Shown: one piece after another, positions 10,921-37,994 of the stretch | Layout: each line of letters begins with the position of its first letter | Numbering within the stretch: the stretch's first letter is position 1 | Assembly (NCBI RefSeq): GCF_004664715.2 | Contig: NC_051065.1 | Span: 149,688,826-149,752,825, forward strand | Source: Peromyscus leucopus | Lineage: Eukaryota > Chordata > Mammalia > Rodentia > Cricetidae | DNA length: 64,000 nucleotides | Direction: 5' to 3' | Notes under the pieces: generated by a model | Seen by the model: the letters and a program-made list of their open reading frames with translations, nothing else | The model's database searches: none | What the model was told of the DNA's origin: nothing | Program-made: the position numbers and the translations under genes

Positions 10921-13551
10921 ACACTGACTTGCAGGGTGGGGGGTTGAGGCGGGGGAAGGCAGCAAGATGGCTCAGCCAGTAAAAGTGCTTGCTGTGAGCT
11001 GAGTTGGATCTCTGGAAACCACATGGTGGAAGAAGAGAACCAACTCCAGCAAGGTGATTCCTCTGACCACACTGCCCAACCACCACCACCAATACCACCA
11101 GCACCGCACGCATGTGCATACACACAGTGTTTTAAAACAAAATAATCAATAAAAACTGATAGGAAGTGACCACCAGGGGCCATGTTTGCAGGCCAATGAA
11201 ATGTTGAAAGTTCACAGTGACAATGGTAGCACAATTAGAAATCTACTGGATTCTATTTAATTGTATATTTCTGTTCTTTGTCTTTGGGACTGTGTCCTAG
11301 GCTGCCCTCAGACTTGTTCTGTAGCCTGGAATGACTTTGACTCTCATCCAGCCTCTGTCCCGAGTGCTGGAGTCTCAGGTATAAGCTAGCATGCCTGTGT
11401 GTTGCTGGGGATAGAAGTCGGCACACACTCTACAAACTGAACTCTGACCCCAGCCCTTTTGAATGTGTGTTTGTTTTTTAATTTTATGTATATGGGTGTT
11501 TGGCTTACATGTATGTCTGCACCATGTGGGTGCCTAGCGTTGGAAGAGGTCAGAAGAGGCTGTCAGATCACCTGGAACTGGATTTGTCAATATTTGTGAG
11601 CTGCCGTGTGGGTGCTGGGAATCAAAGGTGGGTCCTTAGGAAGAACAGGACTTAGAAGGGGAGGCAAGAGGGTCAAAAGTTCAAGATCACTTGCAGCTAC
11701 ATACCGAGTCTTAGGCCAGCCCAGACTACCTGAGACCTGGTCTTTAACGGAAATGGTCTTGTCAGTTTTGCTGACTTGCTTCTAGTCCACCAGCTTGGGA
11801 CTAGGTGAGAACAATGGGCATGTAGATCCATGGTTTGTGACTAACCTGACAGGAATTTAGGCCAGCAGTTTTTGAAGACAGGAGCAAATAAGGTTACACA
11901 AGAGTAGACTTGTTTCTTAAAATTTATTTGGAAATTTGTTTTAAATAGTTTCTCTACAAGACCGAAGATAAGATCAGTGGAGACTGGATTTAGGAAACTA
12001 TGACTTGGTTAATACTTGCAAGTTTAGTATGCTCTTAGGTTTAAACAAAACAAAACACTTTTTGGAGACAGTCTTACTATTTAAACCAGGCTGGCATGGA
12101 AATTTCCACATCACTGCCTCTGCTTCCCCAAGTGTTAGGATTCTAAGAGTATACACCTGTTCTGTGCCCTCTCAAGAAACGGTGCTTTCAGTTTCAAATG
12201 ACTGAGTTCATTACGTCTACAGCAAATGAATAAACAGCAAGTAACAGCTAGAAAGAAACAGCAATTAGATACTGAAACGTCATTGACTCGGTAGTTTTCA
12301 GCATCCAGCAAGGCTGTGGAGGTAGATAATCGAGAAAGTAAAAGGTAACTTACAAACATCCAGCAGGAGCTGACTGGGGAAGTTGAGGCAGTCAGCTGGA
12401 ATTCCCAATTAAGATTTCTCTCCATAAATAAGCTGCCTGTAAAACACATGGCTGAACTTCCAGCCTCCAGTTCCTACTGCAGGTATTTTTATATGATGGG
12501 AAAAACAAGAGTAACGTCTGTTGGAAATGATTTACCTTCCAGTTGTTCTTAAAGGACATGACGTTTTAACTCAGCTGTTTTGCTGATGACTTGCCTCCCT
12601 GTCAGAGTTAGGGGGCTAGCCTGCTGAAGAAAAAGATATTTTGGAGAACATTTGAAATAAACATGCTGCACCCTGGGAGGAGGGCCCTCTTTATTTCCAG
12701 AGCCCCCTTTCATTAAGCTGAAGTAGCACATGACAACTTACCAATAGAACGTGCATTTTGGTCACCACACCTGAATTGTGTAGACTTTTTCATGTCATTT
12801 TTCTCTAAACAGTGTAACACAAAAACTGCTTGCTTAGCACTTACACTATAATTGGCTTTAAAAGTAGGTCCCTGGAGACATGCAGGAAGGAGTGAAGGGT
12901 GTAGATTACGTGTAAATGCTTTGCTATTGCATGTAAAGGACTTGCAGCATCCATGTGTTTTGTTGTTTGAGAGGGGTCCTAGAACCAATCTTCATGGATA
13001 CCAAGGGAAGGCTGTACTAAAAAAAAAAAAAAAAAAGCATTTGCTAACCCCAGAGATTATCTCTGCAAAGGTACCACATTCTTATCAGACAAGACTTGGC
13101 CTCCTCCTTAATGAATCAGCAAATGACTGCCCAACTAGCTGTTTACTTAACAGTGGCGAGGGGAAGCTGTACAGAGGGGAGACAGAGCACACCTGCAATC
13201 CACTGAATTGTGTGTGGCTCAGATGCCTGGAACACACCATCTTCTTACTTCAGTCTTCCAAGTGCCTGGAGTAGTATGTGCCACCGTGCCAAAATTCTAT
13301 TATTTGGTTTGTTTAAATTTGTTAAGATTCCCCTGCTTCAACCTTCTCAATGTTGAGAATACCAGTGAACAACACCATGTCTGGCTATTTGTTTATTTAG
13401 GGTAGGTCTCCTGAAGCACAGGCTGGCCTTGAACTTGCTATGTAGCTGAGAATGACTTTGAATTTTTGTTTCTCCTGCTTCTACCTCCCAAATTCAGGGA
13501 TTACAGATGTAAGGATACCAGCCTACATTAATTTACTTTTGTTTTTGATAT

Positions 13552-13690
13552 TTCAAGACAGGGTTTCTCTGTGTAGCTCTGGCTGTCCTGGAACTCGCTT
13601 TGTAGACCAGGCTGGCCTTGAACTCACAGAGATCCGCCTGCCTCTGCCTCCTGAGTGCTGAGATTAAAAGTGTGTGCCACCACAAGCCTG
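13552..13690 (-). mobile_element. B1 SINE
   Basis: TTTCAAGACAGGGTTTCTCTG ... AGTGTGTGCCACCAC. Confidence 0.87.
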
Positions 13691-13807
13691 CTGACTTAAT
13701 TTACTTTTAAAATGAAGTAAAGCCAGAATTCTTCAGGAACTTGTGAAAGGTGTTCCCATCTGCCAAGAGGGGTCATTTCCCTTGCCTCTGGCAGAAGGGA
13801 CTCATGG

Positions 13808-14005
13808 GAGGTTGAAGAGATGGCTCAGTGGTTAAGAGCACTGGCTACTCTTCCAGATGGACCCAGGTTCAATTCCCAGCACCCACATGGCAGCTCACAA
13901 CTGTCTGCAATTACAGTTCCAGGGGATCCAGCACCCTCACAGACATACATGCAGGCAAAACACCAATGCACATTAAACAAACAAACAAATAATAAATAAA
14001 TAAAA
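13808..14005 (+). mobile_element. B2/B3-family SINE
   Basis: GAGGTTGAAGAGATGGCTCAG start, CAACTGTCTGCAATTACAG middle and an (AAAC)n/(AAAT)n tail. Confidence 0.82.
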
Positions 14006-14933
14006 GAAGGGACTTGTGACTCCATTGACATATTTCTATGGTTGCATATCAAAGCCCACTCACTGAATCCTTGTTTAATTTGTTATACATCTCCAAGTCC
14101 GTGCTAACTTTGTGGCCCTTCTCACCTCCTCCTCCTTCTCCTTATTCCTCCTTGACTTTTCCATGCCCCGATTCCCTAGCCCTGGCCATCTCCAATATGC
14201 TTCTTTCTCTCAGCTCTGGACTCTTCCAGATGTCCTCACCCCTGAGCGTGGAGTGGCCACCCTCAGGGGGTTCTTTACCGTCCCCTCACTAGAGAGAGCA
14301 CAGTGGTATGTGCAGGAAGATGACTTCAGCCCAGGAGTTCAGAGGCAGGAAGACATCCTCTCTGAACACAGGAATAACAAGAAGTCCTAGGCTGCCAAGG
14401 TAGCTCAGACATTGCAGCCAAGCTTGATAACTGAGTCAGTCTCTCCTTGAGACTCTGTGCGTGGATGATCACGAGGGGCTCAAGTTTCCGATGGCTCCAG
14501 CCGGTTCCTTAAGAAGAGGAACTTTTCAAAAGGCACTAGGTTGCATCAGCCAGGGTTTGAATTTGTGGTCCTGCTCAAAGGCAGCAGGGGCCCGCTTTGA
14601 GGCTAAAGCAGCTTGTTCTGAGGTTAAAATAGATTACCACAGCCATCCATTTCAGAATAGCATCTACAACCTTGAGTTCAAGGCAACCTGAGCTACCCAG
14701 AAAGATCTTGTCACAAATAAACAGAATAATTGAGAATCTAAATTTTAGATAGTTGTGTACCATGATCTGCCATTCCAAAACTGAGCATCATTTGTCACAT
14801 TTACATAAAACTTCTTCCATTACATTTACTTATTTATGTATTTATGTATTTACTTATTTATTTATGGTAGTGACATTGTCTGTACACCATGACTTTCATG
14901 TGGAGGTCAGAGGTAAACTTTCAGGACTTGAAG

Positions 14934-15085
14934 CTAGGTAGTGGTGGCTCATGACTTTAATCCCAGCACTTGGGAAGCAGAGGCAGGCAGATCTCTGTGA
15001 GTTCAAGGCCAGCCTGGTCTATAGAGTGAGTTCCAGGACAGCCAGGACTGTTTCACAGAGAAATCCTGTCTCGAAAAAAATAAAA
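14934..15085 (+). mobile_element. B1 SINE
   Basis: CTAGGTAGTGGTGGCTCATG to CCTGTCTCGAAAAAAATAAA. Confidence 0.85.
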
Positions 15086-15237
15086 TAGAACAACTTTCAG
15101 GGCTTGGTGGCTCTCTCCTTCCACCACGTGGGTCTCAGAAAAAAAAAGTGTTCCTCATCAAAATGAGGTATCTGCCTAACCATATGGATCTGAACCCACA
15201 CAGGTGTTTCACCTGATAAAACATAAGAACTTTCCTT

Positions 15238-15395
15238 TTGCTGGGCATGGTGACACATGCTTTTATTCCCAGCACTCAGGAGGCAGAGGCAGGTGCAGCT
15301 CTTTGAGTTCCTGGCCAGCCTGGTCTACAAAGCAAGTTCCAGGACAGCCAGGGCTACACACAGAGAAACCTATCTCCAAAACAAAACCAACAATA
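15238..15395 (+). mobile_element. B1 SINE
   Basis: GCTGGGCATGGTGACACATG to CTATCTCCAAAACAAAACC. Confidence 0.85.
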
Positions 15396-15418
15396 AAAGA
15401 AATTTCCTTTTAACTGCT

Positions 15419-15830
15419 GTCTTAGTTAGGGTTTCTATTGTTGCAACAAAACACCATGACCAAATAGCAAGTTGAGGAGGAAAGGGTTTATTTGCTTACA
15501 CTTCCACATTGCTGTTCACCACTGAAGGAAGTCAGGACGAGAACTCAAACAGAGCAGGAACCGGAGACAGGAGCTGATGCAAAAGCCATGGAGGGGTGCT
15601 ACTTACTGACTTGCTTCCTCTAGCTTGCTCGACCTGCTTTTTTTTTATAGCACCCAGGACCACCAGCCCAGGGATGATACCACCCACAATGGGCTGGACC
15701 CTCTTCCACTAATCACTAATTGAGAACAATGCCTTACAACTGGTTCTGATGGAGGCATTTCCTCAACTGAGGCTCTTTCCTCTCTGATGACTAGCTTGTG
15801 TCAGGTAGACACAAACCAGCCAGTGTACCC
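15419..15830. mobile_element. Rodent medium-reiterated repeat (RMER1-like?), copy 1
   Basis: The sequence begins CTTAGTTAGGGTTTCTATTG and ends GTCAGGTAGACACAAACCAGC. The same family occurs at 21.2 kb and 29.5 kb. I recognise it as a common rodent repeat but am not sure of its formal name. Confidence 0.6.
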
Positions 15831-16139
15831 ACCATTAAAAAGAGCTTCTCCTCCTCCCTCCGGCAGAGCGAGCTCTTCTCTGGGAACTTGCCTGTTTTTG
15901 CAGTATCTCTTTAAACCCCTCTTCTCTATCAGTCTGGTCTTAATTCCTTCTGCACAGCCCTGGCCTCTCAGTTATTCCCGACATAGCAAAGAGACCCACA
16001 CCTTAGCTTCCTGAGTGCAGGGAATGTAGGAGTTGGAGATAGGCTTAGATAACATAGAGACGTCTCGTCTGAAAACTAAAAAAACTGATGGTATACCTGA
16101 CAACACTCCTTAAAAATCTGAAGACACTCAGAAACAGAA

Positions 16140-16220
16140 GGCTGGTGTTGTAGCTCAGTTGGGTAGAGCACTTGGCTTTTCATGCTCCAGGCCTGGGTTC
16201 AGTCCCTAACACTGCACAAA
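16140..16220 (+). mobile_element. ID-type SINE
   Basis: TGTAGCTCAGTTGGGTAGAG ... CTGGGTTCAGTCCC keeps tRNA-like A and B boxes. Confidence 0.65.
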
Positions 16221-17359
16221 TACGGAACACAAAGGTGCCCGAAACCCCAGCATTTGGGAGATGGAGGCCGGAAGCTAAGGCTGGGATTATCCTGGCAACA
16301 TAGCTAATTCCAAGGCCAGCCTGAGAGACATTAGACCCTTGTTTTAATTAAGAAATTTTCTATTCATTTTACATATCAACCACAGATCTCCCTCTCCTTC
16401 CTCCTCCCTCCCTCACTAACTCTGAAAAATGTTTTAGAGACTCTGTATCTTTAGGTATCAAATATTCAGCCATGATTTAATTCTTTACATAAAATTAAAC
16501 AAGCACACCCATCTCATTAGTATGCAAGTTTGCTTCTGACTTTAACAAATAATACATTAATAATAAATAATAAAAATTACATAAAACAATTGTTTTATTA
16601 ATTTATGATTTATTATCAGTATTTGATTTGTATACCTATTTTATATCCCTGTAATACCAAGGATAATGTAAAATTGAAAAAGTTAGGAATGGAAAAGTTT
16701 AAGCCCTGGCACAGTACATTGGCTGCAAGTCCTCCTGAACCAAACAAGATCAGAACTGGACTGAAACTGCATATTGGTATGGTCTGTTTTTCACACAATT
16801 CTTATTTGATAATAAATAGTGAAGGGCTTATTTTTATCCTGTTTGTTTGTTTGTTTTTATTTGTTTTGAGACAGGGTTTCTCTGTGTAACAGCTCTGGCT
16901 GTCCTGGAACTCGTTCTGATTTTACTAACGCTAAATCTGGTTTGGGTTTTGTTTTGTTCTTTTTAAATGTGTATGGTGTTTTGCCTGCATGCCTGGTGCC
17001 CATGGAAGCTGTTGGATCTCTTGAACTGGAGATACAGTTGTGAGCTGCCATAGGGCTGCTGGAAGGGGAGCCAGTGCGCTAATCCCTGAGCCATGTCTCT
17101 AGCCCCATGGTTTGCGTTTAAATAAAAACACTTGTTCAATCTCTAGCCCAGGCAGCCTTCAAATGTCCAATGTAAAGGAATGATGTGGAATTTGGGGTTA
17201 GAACGATTTTCCCAGCCTCACCTGAGTGTTGGGATTGTGAATATGCCTCCCCAGAGTGGGCTCACAGACGCTGGACAGAAATCCAAGACTTTGTGTGTGT
17301 TAGACAAGCATTCTGCCAACTGAACCACATCTCAAGCTCTGGGTAGAGTTTTGTTTATT

Positions 17360-17508
17360 TATTTGTTTGTTTGAGACAGGGTTTTTCTGTGTAGCCCAGG
17401 CTGTCCTGGAACTCACTTTGCAGACCTGGCTGGCCTCAAATAGCAGAGATCCACCTGTCTCTGCGTCCTGAGGGCTGGGATTAAAGGCTAAGCCTTTACA
17501 CCTGGCTT
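17360..17508 (-). mobile_element. B1 SINE
   Basis: GTTTGAGACAGGGTTTTTCTG to TTTACACCTGGC. Confidence 0.82.
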
Positions 17509-17819
17509 CTTTTTTTTTTTCTTTTGGTTCTGAGCTCTGTTTACAGTGGCTGAGCCAGGCGTGGGGCGGATCCATAATCCCAGCACTTGGCAGGTGCAGG
17601 CAAGAAGATCGGGAGTTCAAGGCCAGCCTGGAAAAAAGAACAAAATTGTATTACAAAAGAAACCGCTGAATAGGTATAAATAATTCTGATTGATGTCTGA
17701 TAGAAGAATCTCTAAAGCACTCTCCTTTCTCTTACGGAGTATTTTGTCCTTGACAAGCAGTCACGAGTCAGCTGGGGGAGGAAAAAAAAAAAAAAGACAC
17801 CGGATGGACAGTTCCCGCA

Positions 17820-18043
17820 TGCGCTAAGGGAGGAAGGGCGGGGCTAGGGCGGGACTTCCGAAGGTACAGCTCTCGTTCTATTGGTTGGGAAGGCTCTGGC
17901 GGCCGGGTCACCTGGCAGGAACCGGAAGCCGGTTATAAAGTAAAGCCAGGGTAATCCTGCCCTGGTTCTTCGTCTCGGGTTTGCTCCGCTGACACTTGAA
18001 GCCCACACTCGAAGCGGTCTCCTGGTCGAGCGTCGCCTTCGCC
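17820..18043 (+). promoter_or_regulatory. Atp6v1e1: Atp6v1e1 promoter and 5' UTR (CpG island)
   Basis: The sequence is GC- and CpG-rich. In order it holds GGGCGGGG and GGGCGGGA Sp1-type GC boxes (about 17837-17855), an ACTTCCG ETS half-site, an inverted CCAAT box (ATTGGTTGG, about 17880), a TCACCTGG E-box, ACCGGAAGCCGG with back-to-back ETS cores (about 17920), and TTATAAAG (about 17933). The transcription start is probably between 17.94 and 17.98 kb. This is a housekeeping-type promoter, as expected for a ubiquitous V-ATPase subunit. The elements are read from sequence and their use is inferred. Confidence 0.75.
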
Positions 18044-35027
<16,984 letters not shown>

Positions 35028-35480
35028 GCCTGGGGAGGTGCGCTTCATCGAGGCTGTACTGGAGAAGCAGATATCTGTGTGGCTTCCTCTTTCTGTTCTA
35101 ATCCTGGTAATCAGTGGATACCCTCTGCAGCTCATGCCCAGTGTCAGCAGAAGGGCCAGGCCACTTGGTGTGGACAGGAGCCCAGCCCCAGCTCATCTGA
35201 CGGCACAGCTGTGCACTGGTTCTGAGCAGGGCGGGAGGGGTCAGATGATGCTGCGTGGCCTCCCCAAGGACCCATTCCTTCTCTGCTCCTAGTCATCTAG
35301 AGTGAGTTGTGCATGCTGTCCCCTGCTCTTCGGGTGCAAAGTGCATGCGGGGCTCGCATTCCTCCAACAACACCAGCTTCACTGTTACTATTTGGGTCTG
35401 GTTTTCCTTATCTGTAAACGTGATTTAAAATCTAAGCCACAAATGCTCTTTATTTATTAAAACAAAAGGTTTATGTGGAT
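35028..35480 (+). other. Atp6v1e1: Atp6v1e1 3' UTR
   Basis: This is non-repetitive sequence after the stop codon. An ATTAAA hexamer at 35456-35461 is followed at the right spacing by A-rich and then GT-rich sequence. I therefore place cleavage near 35.48 kb. The end point is inferred. Confidence 0.65.
35456..35461 (+). terminator. Probable poly(A) signal of Atp6v1e1 (ATTAAA)
   Basis: ATTAAA is the commonest variant of the AATAAA signal. It lies about 430 nt after the Atp6v1e1 stop and is followed by T/G-rich DNA. I saw no closer AATAAA. Confidence 0.6.
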
Positions 35481-35616
35481 TTGGTTGTTGTTTTTTTGTT
35501 TGTTTGGTTGGTTTTTGTAAGGTACTGTGGGTTTGTGCTGGGCACAGTGACCCACACGTCTGTGGTCCCAGCTGTGTGAAAGGATTGTTGGGGGCCATCT
35601 GGGCAACAAAGAAGAC

Positions 35617-35656
35617 CCACCGCCGCCACCGCCACCACCACCACTACCACCACCAA
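35617..35656. repeat. CCG/CCA triplet stretch
   Basis: About thirteen imperfect CCG, CCA and CTA triplets, just past the Atp6v1e1 poly(A) site. Confidence 0.8.
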
Positions 35657-36721
35657 AAGGAAAAAAAAAAGGAATCCAGAAAGGAACTATTTCCGCATCC
35701 CTGTGGTACTGATATTTTACTAGACCTTCCTGCAGCCCTGTGACCACATGGACACCACACACACGTTCAGTATACCTGTCGCCGAGTCTGGACAGCCTTG
35801 TGTGAGCACATGTACTGGGGTAGGTCCCGAGCCTCACATGGTAAGCATAGGCTGTACACTGAGCCACACCCCCAAACTACGGTCCATGCATCTATTTTGG
35901 AACAGTTTTATTTGGACAAAGTGAAAAAAGCCCAAGTTTTGGAGGGAGGAGTTAGTGCCAATCCTTCCACGGCCACCATCCATGCTTTCCCTTGTTCTTA
36001 GGTGAATGCACAGAGTTGTCTCTGGGGTTTTGATTGTCTTAACAGAGAGAGAAGCCATTCAGATGGTTATTTGCATACACATCCGCCCGCCCCCAGGACC
36101 AGGTTTTAAGTTAGGTGGGACTACTGTAGGTTCTTTTCTGTGATGGGAATTGTCTCTGCTCCACTAGCCAATTGTAAGGAGTGGTTTGGCCCAAAGGACG
36201 GAGTTGTATTGACGTACATAACCGTAATAAAAGGTGGGCCCGAAGGTGGTGGGGAGGACGGACTGCCAGCAGCCCTGGGAACAGTCGAGGTTGGCGGCTT
36301 GATTCAGGTTCCCCATTCCCCTTCGGAACAAGGAAGTGGTGGCAGTGCCAGCAGAGAGCTGGACCCCCAGCAGGAACAGCGGAACAACCGGTGACGCGGA
36401 CTCCTCGTTCTGTCTTGTAATTATTGTGCACGGATTCTGCCTCTTAATGGGAGGCAAGGCAACCCTGACTTCCTTATGACTTTTCAGTTTGTGTTTTGGT
36501 TTTCTGGGCAGTTTCGTTTTATGCAGTCTAGGCTGGCCTAGAATTTGGTTATTGGCAGCCGAGGACCTCAGTTTCCTACCCTCCTGCCTCCACCTCCTAG
36601 GTGCTGAGATGACCGGCGGGTACCACCATGCGGGGGATGGAGGTGCTGGGGATGGAACCATGCAAGCTCTCCACCAACTGAGCTGTGTCCCAGCCCCGGA
36701 TCCTGTTCTTAAAACAGGATT

Positions 36722-36850
36722 GTTAGCCGGGCAGTGGTGGCGCAGGCCTTTGATCCCTCCCAGCACTCGGGAGGCAGAGGGAGGCATCTCTCTCTGAGTT
36801 CGAGGCCAGCCAGGGCTATTAAACAGAAACCTTATCTTGAAATACCAAAA
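36722..36850 (+). mobile_element. B1 SINE
   Basis: TTAGCCGGGCAGTGGTGGCG to CTTATCTTGAAATACCAAAAC. Confidence 0.83.
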
Positions 36851-37011
36851 CCAAAACCCCAGGATCGTTTTCTTAGGACCTGATGTAATCTGGTGGCATT
36901 ATCCCACTTCCCTATAGCGGGCTGTGGAGGAAGGAACTGAGGCCCATGAGGCTTGGAGTTCTTAGTGTAACATGGTTATAAAGTGATGAGTAGCAGACAA
37001 GACTCAAGAGT

Positions 37012-37155
37012 TGGAGCTGGAGAGACGGCTCAGTGGTTGTGAGTCCTGCTGCTTCCAGAGGACCTGAGTTCCTGCCCGAGTCTGGCAGCTCACTACGGCT
37101 TGTAACCTGAGCTTCAGGGCATCCAGCGCTCTCTTCTGGCTCCCAGGGTATGTGT

Positions 37156-37210
<55 letters not shown>
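37012..37210 (+). mobile_element. B3-type SINE with (CA)n tail
   Basis: GAGCTGGAGAGACGGCTCAG, then a CA run of about 28 units at 37156-37210. Confidence 0.82.
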
Positions 37211-37211
<1 letters not shown>

Positions 37212-37339
37212 AGGTTCAGTGTGAAAATGTCCCCAGCTATTCTCCACCGCTGGGCAACAGTCAGGAGCGGGGCCCCAGAAGCCACAGCTTGGCTCTTCAG
37301 GAGACATTCCTTGTCAATCATCTGCTGTGCTGATTACAA

Positions 37340-37852
37340 GACAAGGATTTAACCAGCTTTATTCTAGATCATGTCCCACAAGCACCCACTAGGAGGGATC
37401 TGGGACCATACTTCAGGGTGGGCATCTGGGGCAGGACAGCGACCCTGAGGTGGCCATACTGCTCGGTTGGGTCCATTTGACCATTAGGGATGCTCAGGAG
37501 GGCACATGGTTCAGGCCAGGTCTACTTCTGATGTCACAGTGTGAGTGCTGGGATTGATTACCACTGTCCTACGCTGACGCAGCTGTCCTTTACCTGCCTA
37601 CGGGGGGATGCTGGTGTAGACCAGCCCTTCCGTCCTTACTGCGCCTGCCATAATACCCGAGGCCGTTTCTATTGTTAAGCAGGTGGTTGGGGCTTCTGAA
37701 CGCCCCTGGTAAGTAGTGAAATGGGTCGTTTCTTCTGAGGTAGCACTACAAGTTAGATGATGTGCAACAGGGTAGGCATCTTGGGCTTCCGTCACTACCA
37801 CCTGGTCTCAAGTGTGGGGCCAGAGATGGCAGCAAGGGAGGGCCACCGTAGA
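37340..37852 (-). other. Slc25a18: Slc25a18 3' UTR
   Basis: About 0.5 kb of non-repetitive sequence lies after the TAA. It runs to an AATAAA (minus strand, 37358-37363) just before SINE-derived DNA. The end point is inferred. Confidence 0.6.
37358..37363 (-). terminator. Probable poly(A) signal of Slc25a18 (AATAAA)
   Basis: A canonical AATAAA on the minus strand lies about 490 nt after the stop codon. It is the first such signal after the stop. Confidence 0.6.
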
Positions 37853-37994
37853 TTACTCAAAGCACTTTAAGATGCGTTCTCCGATGCCAAGGAAGTAGAC
37901 GCCCTGCGCGATCCCAAAGAGGGGGGCTATGACCAGGGCCCGGCAGCCTGCTCCCTTCATGAAGGCGGCTGCTCCCTCCTGTGTCCAGAGTTTC
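37853..37994 (-). CDS. Slc25a18: Slc25a18 coding exon 9 and stop
   Basis: The 142-nt coding part encodes residues 270-315. It includes [20 protein letters not shown] and [11 protein letters not shown], followed by TAA. The acceptor is CTTCACAG. The helix-6 [13 protein letters not shown] stretch is typical of the glutamate carrier subfamily. Confidence 0.95.

Larger units (their letters stand above)
9801..17819. other. Intergenic DNA between divergent promoters
   Basis: There is no gene that I can support. Unique stretches lie at 9.85-10.45, 11.65-13.2 and 14.0-14.9 kb, and the remainder is SINEs, an older rodent repeat (15.42-15.83 kb) and short simple repeats. Open frames here are short and overlap repeats or lack any recognisable product. 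Confidence 0.6.
35481..37339. other. Tail-to-tail intergenic gap between Atp6v1e1 and Slc25a18
   Basis: The gap of about 1.9 kb holds a CCG/CCA-rich triplet stretch (35617-35656), one B1 (about 36722-36850), a B2/B3 copy with a long CA tail (37012-37210) and otherwise unique sequence. The 207-residue minus-strand open frame at 36164-36787 runs through the B1 and has no recognisable domain, so I treat it as non-coding. Confidence 0.65.

Noticed and set aside
14821..14866. TTTA-rich stretch as a promoter or origin
   Set aside because: It is a simple (TTTA)n-type repeat at the start of a SINE-derived patch.
16141..16215. Functional tRNA gene
   Set aside because: A and B boxes are recognisable, but the cloverleaf is not kept and an A-rich tail follows. 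It is an ID-type SINE.
36164..36787. 207-codon minus-strand frame between the genes
   Set aside because: It includes a reverse B1 and has no domain. It could overlap an uncharacterised transcript, but nothing supports it.
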